NCBI GenBank assembly: GCA_030760725.1
Contig: JASWHV010000012.1
Coordinates: forward strand, 79,186,968 to 79,250,967
Source: Neostapfia colusana
Lineage: Eukaryota > Streptophyta > Magnoliopsida > Poales > Poaceae
Direction: 5' to 3'
Length of the DNA stretch: 64,000 bases
Shown: positions 10,798-21,975 of the stretch, one piece after another
How positions within the stretch are numbered: the stretch's first letter is position 1
Layout of the letters: each line of letters opens with the position of its first letter
Translations under genes and position numbers: made by a program
The notes under the pieces: generated by a model
Told to the model about the DNA's origin: nothing
What the model saw: the letters and a program-made list of their open reading frames with translations, nothing else
Databases searched by the model: none

Positions 10798-11888
10798 TCC
10801 ATCTCCGCTAGACGTATGCTTCTTCTGCTACCTGCTCCATGGTTGAAACCCTTGTTACATGATGACCCTAGTGCAAACGCAACATGGTGCCTTGCTCGCC
10901 TTGCGCTGATGGCGACGATTGTGTGATGTGGTTTCATGTGAGGCGTAGATCGAGTTTGCACGATGTAGATCGGTAAGTGTTCAAGACTTAGCAAAGGCGA
11001 ACCGAGGGGGTCTAGTGAATAGTGGCAGATCTACCATGGATCATGTTGTGATTGACGTATGGATCTTCTCACACCATCACTCCTGGTTTTACCTCCTTGT
11101 GGTGGTGATGGTGTCATGGTTGCATCCCCACGAGATCTAGCGCGAAGGCGGACACCAATGAGGTGGTGGTGATGACGTGATTCCTCGTACCTCCAACTGG
11201 GTCGCATCCTAGGAGGAGGTAGATGTCTCCCTCCCCTTAAGTTGTAAACACGAGGCCGAATTAACAGTCTCGTGTTTTCTCTTGTTATTTGGCCATCCCA
11301 ATGCCAACTATGAAGATGGTAATGATAGATGTAGCCTAACGGATGGTAATGCATCAGCTATGACATAGTCCACAATTTGTATGACGCTTTGACTAGTCCT
11401 CATCAGATCTCTTAGTGGAGACCTAATCTAATTATATTGATAAACATCGGTGGCGTCTTTAACATCGCATACTCTCTGGAGTGTCGTTTTGGGGATCTCT
11501 AGTGAAGCTCTTCTGGCTTTGTTTTTCGATTGTGGCGATCCTTCGTATGGTTGGAGAGCTTGATGTCACCATATTATGCCGTTAGCGGATTTCCCTTGTG
11601 CCCATCTTCATGCTTCGGTAGAGTTAGCAAACCGATAGTTCATCTTTTTTCACTCCATCGAACAATCTAGGTTGGTACCATTATTTACTATTTGTATGCC
11701 TCGTATGCGACTATGGAGGCCTGATTTAAGTGGTCAATGGTCGGATCCATGCATGACAGTTTGTTGGATACATTAATGAACTTTATATGATGGTGGATTA
11801 GTAGCAAACACTTATTCAGATAATAGAACTCACTATACTATTGATGCGGGTGACCTTTAGTACAAATATTCATATACTAAATTTATAT
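10798..11888. other. Unassigned 1.1 kb spacer
   Basis: Moderate-GC sequence without long open frames. It holds no terminal repeat or domain I recognise. A TGG-rich stretch (11096-11180) and the phrase AGATCTACCATGGATCATG are visible. It may be old transposon DNA or host intergenic sequence. Confidence 0.4.
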
Positions 11889-12174
11889 CTGTCAATACCC
11901 TGCAGACCAGGTACCCCCGCGTGGAGGGTAAAAGACAGCTCAGGTCCCGCCTCCCTGCTAAGGCGGGCCCCAGCATAGTCACGTGTCCTTGGTCCCGAGG
12001 TCGGCCCCAGGACTGCCACGCACGCTTGAGCTCTAGAGCCGACACGTGCTCTAGGCTCTGGTCCGAACCTCCCCGTTGAGGTGAGATCCTGGGCTGCCAC
12101 GTGACGGTGGGCTCTGATCCTCCCTCCTGCTGAGGAGAGCTCCGAAGCTAACACGTGCGCTGGGCTCCGGTCCA
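11889..12174 (+). repeat. Element C 5' LTR, first part (before B)
   Basis: It begins TGTCAATACCCTGCAGACC like LTR H and is interrupted in an array unit at GGGCTCCGGTCCA by element B. The remainder resumes at 19737. Confidence 0.8.
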
Positions 12175-13038
12175 TGATGAGTTGTTTAGGCCTGATCTTC
12201 CGAAAGGTAGGTCGATTGAAGTGGAGATCTCGACGTTGATGATCCGAGGAACTCGAGCAGACCCGAACACCCCTGCAATCACTACACCACTGCTCCGTTG
12301 GTTATCAACCGTGCTTCACACGCTTGACCTCGCCAAGAAGGCTATCCCTGCAGGTGCAACCGAGAACACAAGCAAGAACGACGAAGATGCAATCTGAAAT
12401 TGCGAAATTGGGGTCTCACAAACCGTAGAACGGCGAAAGTGTTTAATCTAAGCAAAACCCACCAAATATGGCCAGCGGATGCAGTATTTAAAGGTTAGAG
12501 TTCGACCATAAGACCCTTAGACGCGTCCCTAATGGACTCATACGGGATACAAGGCCCAAAAGCCCAACACGGTGGTGCAACACGAGACAGAACTCCGAAT
12601 TCAAATTGTTTCGACAACTCCCAACGACTCCGGGCGAATTTTAATGTGGGACCAGAACCATTGCAAATTTTATCTTCTCATCTTTCCATGCATATGTGGA
12701 ACGTCAAAAACGGAGTCCTTATGCATTCTGAGCGTCCGTTTTAAGATGTACTTCTCCTGGACTCCGAGTTGAACTCGAGTCCGAGTTGGTGACTGTTTCC
12801 ATCAACTTGTGGACGTCCCATCTGATTCTCCACGTCCCCAAATCCTCCTCCCTTTACTTGTTGATCATGTCCATGGTTTCTAATAACAATTAAATCATTC
12901 AATAACAATCCATTCTCAAAATCACATGGGTAGGAAGTTAGGAACGAGTTCACCTGCAGATTTAGTAACCGTGCTCGTCCTCTTGTGATTGGTCCTTATA
13001 TATAAATGTGAGTATCCACTGTTGTGATGTCCTCATCA
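12175..13038 (-). repeat. 3' LTR of element B
   Basis: TGATGAGTTG to GTCCTCATCA, homologous to 18883-19736 over its length apart from small indels and substitutions. The tail of the integrase frame reads about 40 bp into it before a stop at 12996. Confidence 0.9.
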
Positions 13039-15017
13039 TCCTCCCCCTCTTGAATCGGAGTCGTCCTCGACTCAAGATCATCTTCTTCCCCCAAGACTGG
13101 TCGTAAATCTGAAATGTTAAATGTGGGACTAACCCCAAAATCGGGAGGCAACTCAAGCTTATATGCATTATCATTGATCTTTTCAACAATCTTAAAAGGA
13201 CCAGCAGCTCGTGGCATAAGTTTAGATTTTCTCAAGTGTGGGAATCGTTCTTTTCTCAAATGTAGCCATACCAAGTCCCCTGGTTCAAGTTTTACTTCTT
13301 TTCTACCTTTACTACCAGAAATTCTATACTTCTCATTCATCCTTTCAATATTTTTCTTTGTAGTTTCATGAATCTTAAGAATGAATTCAGATCGTTGTAT
13401 AGCATCTAAATTTATAGTTTCAGAAGGAGGCAAAGGTAATAAATCAATAGGAGCACGGAGATTGAAACCATACACTACCTGGAATGGGCTTACCTTTGTA
13501 GTAGAGTGAACTGACCTGTTGTAAGCAAATTTTATATGTGATAAACAATCCTCCCAACCCTTTAAATTTATTTTTAAAACAGCCCGCAACATAGTGGATA
13601 GAGTACGATTTACTACCTCAGTTTGTCCATCGGTTTGTGGGTGACATGTGGTTGAAAACAGCAGCTTGGTTCCCAATTTATACCACAAAATTCTCCAAAA
13701 ATGACTTAAAATTTTTGCATCACGATCAGAAACAATGGTATTTGGCACACCATGTAAACGAATAATTTCAGTCATAAACAAATCAGCAATGTGTGAGGCA
13801 TTATCATTCTTATGACAAGGTATGAAATGTGCCATTTTGGAGAAACGCTCAACAACCACAAAAATACTATCCCTCCCCCTCTTAGTCCTAGGCAATCCTA
13901 AAACAAAATTCATGGAAATATCCTGCCAAGGTACACTAGGAACAGGAAGAGGCATATAAAGACCATGTGGGTTAAGTCGAGACTTAGCTTTATTGCAAGT
14001 AGTGCATCGTGATACATAGCGCTCGACATCACGTCTCATCTTTGGCCAAAAGAAGTGTGTGGCCAGCACGTCCTCCGTTTTCTTCACTCCAAAATGTCCC
14101 ATCAAACCTCCTCCATGTGCTTCCTGCAAAAGTAATAGGCGAACGAAACTAGCAGGAACACATAGCTTGTTAGAACGATACGCCCGTAGTACATATTTAT
14201 TCCATGTTCTTCCTTCTCTACAATTTTCAAAGGCATCTTTGAAGTTCAAATCTGTAGGATATAATCCTTTTATTGTTTCTAAACCAAATATTTTATGATC
14301 AAGTTGGGACAGCACGGTGTAACGTCTAGATAATGCATCTGCAATAACATTCTCCTTCCCTTTCTTATGCTTAATGATGTAAGGAAATGATTTTATGAAC
14401 TCAATCCATTTAGCATGTCGTTTATTCAGATTGTTTTGACACTTAAGATACTTCAAAGATTCATGATCGGTATGTATGACAAACTCCTTAGACCACAGGT
14501 AATGTTGCCAAGTTTGTAGAACTCGCACTAAGGCATACAATTCCTTATCATAAGTAGAATAATTCAGAGAAGGACCATGCAATTTTTCACTAAAGAATGC
14601 AACGGGTTTACCTCCTTGTATGAGAACACCTCCAATACCAATGCCGCTTGCATCACATTCTAGCTGAAATGTCTTGTCAAAATCAGGAAGTTGTAGCAAT
14701 GGTGCTTGTGTAAGCTTTGATTTGAGAACATCAAAAGCTTGTTGCTGCTGTTCACCCCATCGAAACTGCACTCCCTTCTTCGTCAGTTCATGGAGAGGTG
14801 CTGCAATGGTGCTGAAATCCCGTACAAAGCGTCGATAAAAACCTGCAAGACCAAGAAAACTACGCACCTGCGTGACGGTCGATGGAGTTGGCCAGCTAGT
14901 GATCGCCACAATTTTTGCCTCATCCATCTCAATTCCCTGCGATGAAACGATATATTCAAGAAACAAACTCGATTGGTGCAAAGACGCACTTTTCGAGGTT
15001 ACCAAACAAACGTGCAT
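12996..15017 (-). pseudogene. Element B RT thumb, RNase H and integrase
   Basis: An open frame of 673 codons. Early residues give SSLFLEYIVSSQGIE and VRSFLGLAGFYRRFV (RT thumb). RNase H follows with ECDASGIGIGGVLIQ, YALVRVLQTWQHYL and HTDHESLKYL. Integrase has HGGGLMGHFG, CTTCNKAK (H2C2), DISMNFVLGLP, VSDRDAKI and TDGQTEVVNRTL (DDE core). The C-terminal region contains DLVWLHLRKERFPHLRKSKL and FNISDLRP, ends QEGEDDEDITTVD, and stops inside the 3' LTR. The domain order is complete, but the frame is detached from the upstream RT by a frameshift. Confidence 0.9.
13039..13051 (-). other. Polypurine tract of element B
   Basis: The minus strand reads AAGAGGGGGAGGA immediately before the 3' LTR start TGATGAGG. 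It is the expected plus-strand primer. Confidence 0.8.
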
Positions 15018-15600
15018 CTCTCAAGACACTGAAAACAGCACGTAAGTGATTAAGATGTTCGTCATATGACTTGCTGTAAATGAGGATATCATCGAAGTAA
15101 ACCACCACAAATTTTCCAATAAAAGGACGTAAAATTTCGTTCATTAATCCCATAAAAGTGCTAGGTGTATTAGTTAAACCAAAAGGCATTACTAACCACT
15201 CATAAAGTCCAGACTTGGTTTTAAATGCAGTTTTCCATTCAGCTCCTAGTGCCATTCTAATTTGGTGGTAACCACTACGCAAGTTAATTTTTGTGAAAAT
15301 AATAGCACCACTCAATTCATCAAGCATGTCATCTAAGCGAGGAATATGATAACGATATCGAATAGTGATGTTATTAGTCGCTCTACAATCAACACACATG
15401 CGCCAGCTACCATATTTCTTAGGAACTAAAAGAACAGGAATAGAACAAGGAGTAAGGCTTTCACGAAAATACCCATGGTTCAAAAGATCTTGAACTTGTC
15501 GCTGAATTTCCCTTGTCTCTTCCGGATTCGCCCTGTACGCCGCACGATTTGGCAAACTTGCCCCTGGAATCAAGTCGATCTTATGTTCAATGCCCCTCAT
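14956..15600 (-). pseudogene. Element B reverse transcriptase, N-terminal two thirds
   Basis: It begins MRGIEHKIDLIPGASLPN and covers LVPKKYGSWRMCVDCRA, LRSGYHQIRM, PFGLTNTPSTFM and the catalytic box YFDDILIYS. The frame then shifts near 14985 and the thumb and connection continue in the next frame. It would copy element RNA to cDNA in the particle. Confidence 0.9.
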
Positions 15601-15617
15601 AGGTGGTAATCCAGGGA

Positions 15618-16322
15618 TTATCTCGGGGGAAACACATCCGCAAACTCCTGCAAAAGGTTAGCAACAGCAGGGGGCAATGCAATGGACACTTCATGAATTG
15701 AAAACATGGCTTCTTTGCATACTAAAGTGTAGTACATCCCCTTCGTATTAAATAAATCAGCAAGGTCAGATTTAGTTGTGAGTAACGAAGGTGATTTTAA
15801 CTTAATTACTTGCTGTTTTTCAGAGTCTAGTGATTTTGTTGCCTTATCATCACGTGTTTTACTTTTCTCAAAATGTACAATTTCAGCAGGAGTCATAGGA
15901 AGCAAAGTGATTTTCTTTCCTTTATGCATCAGAGTATATTTATTAGTTCTACCATGATTAATAGCATCTGTATCAAATTCCCAAGGACGTCCCAACAAAA
16001 GAGAACAAGCATCCATAGATACGACATCAAAATCAGCAAAATCATGGTAAGAACCAATCGAAAAATGTACCCTCGCTGTTTGTGTTACCCTAACCTTACC
16101 GCTGTTGTTGAACCACTGAATGTGGTATGGATGAGGGTGTGCTCTTGTTGTCAACCCAAGTTTCTTGACCACATCCATGTTCACCAAGTTGTTGCAGCTG
16201 CCTCCATCAATTATAGTGTGCACGCGGCAGTCCTTGGCGATAAGAAACATGTGAAAAAGATTGTGTCGTTGTAGCTTGTCATCCGCCTCAACTTTGGAGC
16301 TCAAATCACGCTGCACAATCAT
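15618..16322 (-). pseudogene. Element B aspartic protease region
   Basis: The frame contains HTIIDGGSCNNLV (active-site region, DGGS in this lineage), then KLGLTTRAHPHPYHIQW, LLLGRPWEFD and YTLMHKGKKI, all typical of the CRM-type protease segment. It ends VFPPR with a stop caused by a one-base loss in a C run near 15625, after which the RT start is in another frame. Confidence 0.85.
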
Positions 16323-16475
16323 GCTTCTATAATTTTCCGTTGATGCAGTACAAAGTACCTCTTCATCTATGCTATAGTGGTCATCTTTTGGTCCTGCAAC
16401 GTTAGTAGCAAGAGAATATTCATCTTCAACATCCGAAGTACTATCATACCCGCCATCATCTCATGCTATGTATGC

Positions 16476-17591
16476 TCATTTGCTAGGGCAATCTTTCATC
16501 ACATGACCAACTCCCTGGCAGCGGTCACACTTAATGTTGGAAGTTCGACTTGTGGAAGGAGTGGAAGACGTAGGCTTGAATGATGTCGTCTTGCTGCCCT
16601 CCGGCGCGCGAGGAAATGGAGCAGTAGATGAAGTTCGTTGGCCACCATTGGATGGTGTAGTGGCAGTAGGAAAACTCGAAGATGGTGCTGTTTTGGATGG
16701 TGTAGATGTTGAATGCGGTGTAAATGTGCTCCTCATGCGTTGGTGCTGCTGCTGTTGGCTGCCCTGCAATTCTTTTTCTGCCAACATAGCCAGCTGAAAT
16801 AATCTGTTAACAGTATCATATTTCTTATAATCAACAATGTCCTGAATTTCACGCCTCAACCCCCCCATAAAAACGAGCTATTTTATCATCCATGCCCTCT
16901 ACTACCCCACAGCGCAACATACCCTTTTGTAACTCTTGATAATACTCCTCTACGGACATGTTACCTTGGTCTAAGCACTGCAATTTTTTGCGAAGGTCCC
17001 GCTAAAAAGAAGGAGGAACAAAACGAATACGCATAGCTTCCTTTAATCTATCCCATGTTGGAGGATCAGTTCTAGTTTTAACAAGTTCATTCCACCATAT
17101 GATAGCAAAATCGTTAAACTCACTAGTGGCTTGACAAACTCTATGTTGTTCAGGAACAAGGTGGGCATTAAATTTCTGCTCTACTGTCATCTCCAATCAA
17201 GATATGCCTCAGCATCATAAGCACCAGAAAAAGAGGGTATAGTAAATTTGACTTTAGCAAAAGGATCATCAAGAGGGCGATTAAAATTGTTATGACGATC
17301 ATTGTAATTATAACAATTATTACCTCCCATACCTCGTAGATAACGTGGAAGTTGTGGTTGATTGTTACGATCTTCCATATTATAAGCATCGTCTTCACGA
17401 TCTTCAGCGAGAGGCAGCCGCGCCTCAAGAGTATCCATCCGAACAACAAGATCAGCAAGTTGGCGATTCAAGGTCGTCAATGATGCCTCTGTCGATGCTT
17501 GGGTTTTGGTGAACATATCTGTTATTTCTCTCATCATGTCATGCAACTCAGCATGTTGAACACATTCATCATCCCTTTTATCTTCTACCAT
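16476..17591 (-). pseudogene. Element B gag with CCHC knuckle, broken
   Basis: The ATG at 17591 starts MVEDKRDDE with a coiled segment, then KVKFTIPSFSG. A one-base deletion near 17190 shifts the frame into EQKFNAHLVPEQHRV and IIWWNEL, then a stop at 17002. The next part (from 16868) has GGLRREIQDIV and VNRLFQLAMLAEKELQG, a Ser/Thr/Pro-rich stretch, and the knuckle CDRCQGVGHVMKDC (C-x2-C-x4-H-x4-C). This would be the capsid and nucleocapsid protein. Two or more lesions inactivate it. Confidence 0.85.
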
Positions 17592-18870
17592 TGTTAGTAA
17601 TAAACAAAAGTCAACAAAAAGATGTTATCCCTATCAACTACAAAGGATAGTGGCAATGTGAAAAGTGGAAGGAAGGAAACAATCTCTCTCTCTCTCTCTC
17701 AAGCGTCTTACCACGTTCTTACAAATGTTTTTACCGACACAGCAGGTGGTAAACGGTGGACGGTGAGAACCAATGAAGTGTGGAGTGATTGCAAAGGTAC
17801 CTGTTCTGCTCAAGAGGAAAAGTGGAGCTTGGATGGCACAATATAGTGGCTAATAGGCAAAGAAAATCATTAACAGCAAAACAAAGTTGAATAAGTATTC
17901 AATGTAGGAATTGTTGCTGGTTAACAAGTGTTCTAGGCCTAGCACAACACAAGGCGGTAGAGAGCCAAATAGAAGATCAGGAAGATATAAGCAACAAGTA
18001 CAGCACAAGTGTATAGGCTAACTGTTTCAAGTGTGTGCTGTCAATGCTTTAATATCTATGCTCTCTTCACTATTTTTTCCTTTTTTTAATATTTTTCTGA
18101 TATTTTTTGTTTACTTGAGAGCACAAAAATAGGAAGCACACAACTTTGCAGCTCAATTGGATGTAAGATGTGGCCTATAGAAAATCAGGAAGATTCTTTA
18201 AAATTTGTGCTGAAACTTCAGAGGCTGGATAGTCTATCTTCTGAGGGGAACTTGGCCAAATAAGTTTCACCGAACACGGCAAAGCCGTGGAAAATCGGTT
18301 GCGAAATTTCGAGTAGATCAATTTTAAAAAAATCACCCGATTTCGAGTTCGTATGCAAAAGTTATGGCCGTTTTAAGGTAGGCTACCCGAGTTACTGTTT
18401 TTTATGTTGATTCAAACTTTGTTTTGAAAATGATCTCGCAATAGGATGTGAAAAACAATCGAAATTTAGCAACGACGGCTGATGGGATGTTGTGTGATGA
18501 ATCAAGGAGGACTGGCACATAGGTTTGTCACCTGTTTTAGGGCTGACGATGCGGGAGTTCATGCAAGGCGGCTAGCTAGGGCAAACCGATGATCTTGGTG
18601 GCTCGATTTGTTGCTTAGGGATTGTGGAATAGGTGAGCAGCATGAAAAACAAGGAAGAAAAAACGATAACTACGACCAAAAAACACAAAGCTAAACCAGC
18701 AACAAGACTCGACCACACGAATGCAAACTGAAAAACAAAAACTTGCAGGCACTATAGTCTAGGAATCGGTAACACGATATGTTTTTTTGTGGCTTTTTCT
18801 GTGGACTCTAGGTATGAAAAACAAAAACTAATCAAGTGGGAAATCAAAGTACCTCACGGGCAACCTGAAA
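17592..18870 (-). other. Element B leader
   Basis: About 1.3 kb between PBS and gag without coding frames. It holds a (CT)n tract at 17682-17701 and several AT-rich stretches, as expected for a long chromovirus 5' UTR. Confidence 0.6.
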
Positions 18871-18880
18871 TCTGATACCA
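18871..18880 (-). other. PBS of element B (tRNA-iMet)
   Basis: The minus strand reads TGGTATCAGA two bases after the LTR end, the standard initiator tRNA-Met complement of plant chromoviruses. Confidence 0.85.
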
Positions 18881-18882
18881 AA

Positions 18883-19736
18883 TGATGAGTTGTTTAGGCC
18901 CGATCTTCCGAAAGGTAGGTCGATTGAAGTGAAGATCTCGGCATTGATGATCCGAGGAACTCGAGCAGACCCGAACACCCCTGCAATCACTACACCATTG
19001 CTCCGTTGGTTATCAACCATGCTCCACATGCTTGACCTCGCCAAGAAGGCTATCCCTGCAGGTGCAACCAAGAACACAAGCAAGAACGACGAAGATGCAA
19101 TCTGAAATTGCGAAATTGGTGTCTCACAAACCGTAGAATGGCGAAAGTGTTTAATCTAAGCAAAACCCACCAAATATAGCCAGCGGCTGCAGTATTTAAA
19201 GGCTAGGGTTCAACCATAAGACCCTTAGATGCATCCCTAATGGACCCCTATGGGATACAAGGCCCAAAAGCCCAATACGGTGGTGCAACACCGGACAGAA
19301 CTCTGAATTCAACTTGTTTCGACAACTCCCAACGACTCCGGGCGGATTTTAATGTGGGACCAGAACCATTGCAAAGTTTATCTTCTCATCTTTCCATGCA
19401 TATGTGGAACGTCAAAAACGGAGTACGTATGCATCCTGGGTGTCCATTTTAAGATGTACTGCTCCTGGACTCCGAGTTGAACTCGAGTCCATGTTTCCAT
19501 CAACTTGTGGACGTCCCATCTGATTCTCCACGTCCCCAAATTCTCCTCCCTTTACTTGTTGATCATTTCCATGGTTTCTAATAATAATTAAATCATTCAA
19601 TAGCAATCCATTATCAAAATCACATGGGTAGGAAGTTAGGAACGAGTTCACCTGCTGATTTAGTAACCGTGCTCGTCCTCTTGTGATTGGTCCTTGTATA
19701 TCAATGTGAGTATCCACTGTTGTGATGTCCTCATCA
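18883..19736 (-). repeat. 5' LTR of element B
   Basis: It has the same ends as the 3' LTR and is followed on the minus strand by the PBS. The LTRs differ at many sites by eye, so B is older than F. Confidence 0.9.
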
Positions 19737-20807
19737 GTCTGAGCCTCCCTGCTGAGGTGAGGTCCGAAGCTGCCACGTGTATCTGCGCTCCGACATTCCT
19801 CCCTGCTTAGGAGAGCTCCGAGGCTAGCATGTGTCATGGGCTCTAATCCAAGCCTCCCTGCTGAGGTAAGGTTCGGAGCTGCCACGTGTATCCGAGCTCC
19901 GACACTCCTCCCTGCTGAGGAGAGCTCCGGGGCTAGCACGTGCCCTGGGCTCCGGTCCGAGCCTCCTTGATGAGGTAAGGTCCGGAGCTGCCACGTGTAT
20001 CTGGGCTCCGACACTCCTCCCTGCTCAGGAAAGCTCCAGGGCTAACATGTGCCTTGGGCTCCGGTCCGAGGCTCCCCGCTGAGGTAAGGTCTGGAGTTGC
20101 CACGTGTATCCAGGCTTCGAACACGTCAATAAGAGCTCTGAAGCTGCCACGTCCTACACGATCCGTCGTGGGCCGTGGGTCAATGAATTCGAGGAAGAAG
20201 TGTGCTGTCAGGCCATGCATTCAAGGCTCGCGCCTTCCCAGAAGCATGGCGTATGGTGGACGTCTCCGTCCTCCACGTGTCTGCCATTACAGTGACAAGA
20301 TAGGACTGAAAGGCGTGACAGCGGTACAGTGTCGCCCAAGTAGAACGAGAAGACGCGGCGACAAGACGGTGTCTTCATCATCACTTGACACATGGACAGG
20401 GGCGCTCAGCGCGCTAGGCGGCGGGACTTGACTCTCCCACCGACTACTCAACTCAGAGTGTAAAATCCTAGATCATGTATAGGGTTCACATAGCCTCGAG
20501 GCCACCTGTCGGGCCCCAAGCCACATTGTAACCACCCCGGCCTTGGACTATAAAAGGACCGGGTGTCCACTCGACAAAGGGTTCGCAACCCTGCACCCTC
20601 ACACGCTCATATGAGCAGACAATACAACAAGCACTCTTGTGGACGTAGGGTATTACGCCCTGGTGGTTCGAATCACGTAAATCTCGGTGTTCACCAGCTC
20701 TCTCGAGTACGGTCTCGTAGGGGCGCCAAGCCCCCTACAATCAAAGAACCACACGGGCTACTTCCGTAGCAGGCCAGGAGAAGTGTCGCGGCTCACACAC
20801 TCCGACA
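19737..20807 (+). repeat. Element C 5' LTR, second part (after B)
   Basis: It resumes GTCTGAGCCTCC, completing the interrupted array unit, runs through three to four more ACGTG units to about 20140, has a TATA box (CTATAAAAGG, 20548-20557) and ends CACACTCCGACA next to the PBS region. Confidence 0.8.
20548..20557 (+). promoter_or_regulatory. TATA box in element C LTR
   Basis: CTATAAAAGG lies 250 bp before the LTR end, downstream of the ACGTG array, in the same place as in LTR H. Confidence 0.65.
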
Positions 20808-20822
20808 TTTGGCGTGCCAGGT
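20808..20822 (+). other. PBS region of element C
   Basis: TTTGGCGTGCCAGGT follows the LTR end directly, a one-base variant of the block after the A and D 5' LTRs. Confidence 0.65.
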
Positions 20823-21038
20823 AGGGGGGCTTTCCGCGCTCTCCACGCGACCATTGTGAACATCACCTCCCTTGGCGAGCCTTCTCACCCAACTCACCGT
20901 CGCCTCCAGGCGGGAGACAACGAAGCCACCTCCCGCTCCAGTGCGGGCGGGTCTAGTCGAGTCGACGGCCATACGGTCGGCGTTCCTACGATACCTTGAT
21001 CTGACCAAGCTGATGGCCAAAAAGTCGGCACACTTTGC

Positions 21039-21623
21039 GTGATGTACGGGGGCTCTTCTAACGTATTGTCCCGGCGAGCCGTCAAGACCCTCCATCGAGT
21101 AGTGGCAGCAGCAGCCCCAGCCCCTGGGCCGGCGCCGCATCGCAAGTGGATGGAGACGCCGATCAGCTTCGACGCCTCCACCTGCCCCAAAAACATGGCA
21201 GGCGCCAGACAGCTACCTCTCCTCGTCGCCCCAACCATCTCTAACGTGAATCTCTACCACGTGTTGATCGATGGCAGGGCGTCCCTCAGCGTTACTAGCC
21301 TCGCAGCTTTCAAGAAGATGCAAATCCCCATGTCCCAGCTTACCCCATTGAGACCATTCTCGGGGGTAGGCCGGGACCCAGTCTTCCCATGCGGTAGCAT
21401 CTCCCTCCCAGTGACATTCGGGATGCCTGAGAACTACCACATGGAAAGTGTCATCTTTGACGTTGCGGAGGTCAGCCTCCCCTTCAACGCCATTATCGAC
21501 AGACCAGCCCTGTACCGGTTCATGGCAGTATCCCACTACGGCTACCTGACCTTGAAGATGCCGACCCTGAGTGGTGTCCTCAAGATCCGCGGAGACCGCA
21601 CTGCGGCTATCTCAGTGCTGTAG
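21039..21623 (+). pseudogene. Element C aspartic protease region
   Basis: The frame contains HVLIDGRASLSV, the retropepsin active-site region (normally DGG/DSG in grass gypsy elements, here DGR). It continues with PFSGVGRDPV, GSISLPVTFG, NYHMESVIFDV and LPFNAIIDRPALYRFM, a well-known Ty3/gypsy protease pattern. The enzyme would cleave the polyprotein. Only about 230 bp separate it from the PBS, so gag has been deleted. The frame stops at 21623. The glycine-to-arginine change beside the catalytic Asp and the lost gag argue for a dead copy. Confidence 0.8.
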
Positions 21624-21975
21624 AAGCCCCAAGCGCTCGCAGCTATGACGGAGGCCCTCGGACGGTGAGGACGTACCGGTCAAGGTAATATAAGTCGGTC
21701 GTGATGCCGCCCAGACCATCCGAATCGCTGGGAGCCTGAGCGACAAATAGGAAGACGTGCTCATCACCTTCCTCCGAGCAAATGTCGACGTGTTTGCATG
21801 GCAACTGTCAGAAATGCCTGGAATCCCTAGGTAGCTGATTGAGCACTTACTGAAGATCCACCCTCATGCCAGGCCGGTGCAACAGAAGCCTCGGAAGCAA
21901 TCCATCGAGCGGCAGGACTTCAACCGTGTAGAAATCTGGAAGTTGCTCGATGTTGGCTTCATTCGAGAAGTCCAC
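21624..21975 (+). pseudogene. Element C protease-RT linker and RT start, decayed
   Basis: Discontinuous frames encode a linker and then DVFAWQLSEMPGIP, LIEHLLKIHP and RPVQQKPR, the entry of a gypsy RT, ending GFIREVH where element D inserted. Several in-frame stops are present. The TCCAC at 21971-21975 is the left target duplication of D. Confidence 0.75.

Larger units (their letters stand above)
12175..19736 (-). mobile_element. Element B: CRM-lineage-like Ty3/gypsy chromovirus
   Basis: LTRs of 864 and 854 bp (12175-13038 and 18883-19736) share TGATGAG...CTCATCA ends. The minus-strand interior runs PBS, leader, gag with CCHC, protease (IIDGGSCNN), RT (YFDD), RNase H and integrase, the Ty3/gypsy order. 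Flanks GTCCA and GTCTG are one GTCCG target altered by two CpG-type transitions. The protease and RT style and a polyprotein frame running into the 3' LTR fit the CRM lineage, known for centromere-enriched members. At least three frameshifts and a stop make it a relic. The lineage call is from family resemblance only. Confidence 0.85.

Noticed and set aside
9437..10802. Target duplication for LTR H
   Set aside because: GCGTC and TCCAT do not match, and shifting the boundaries by a few bases does not help. I therefore do not claim an intact solo insertion.
9442..12174. LTR H and the C LTR as two LTRs of one element
   Set aside because: They are related and in the same orientation, but no PBS follows H, no gag or pol lies between, and C has its own PBS at 20808.
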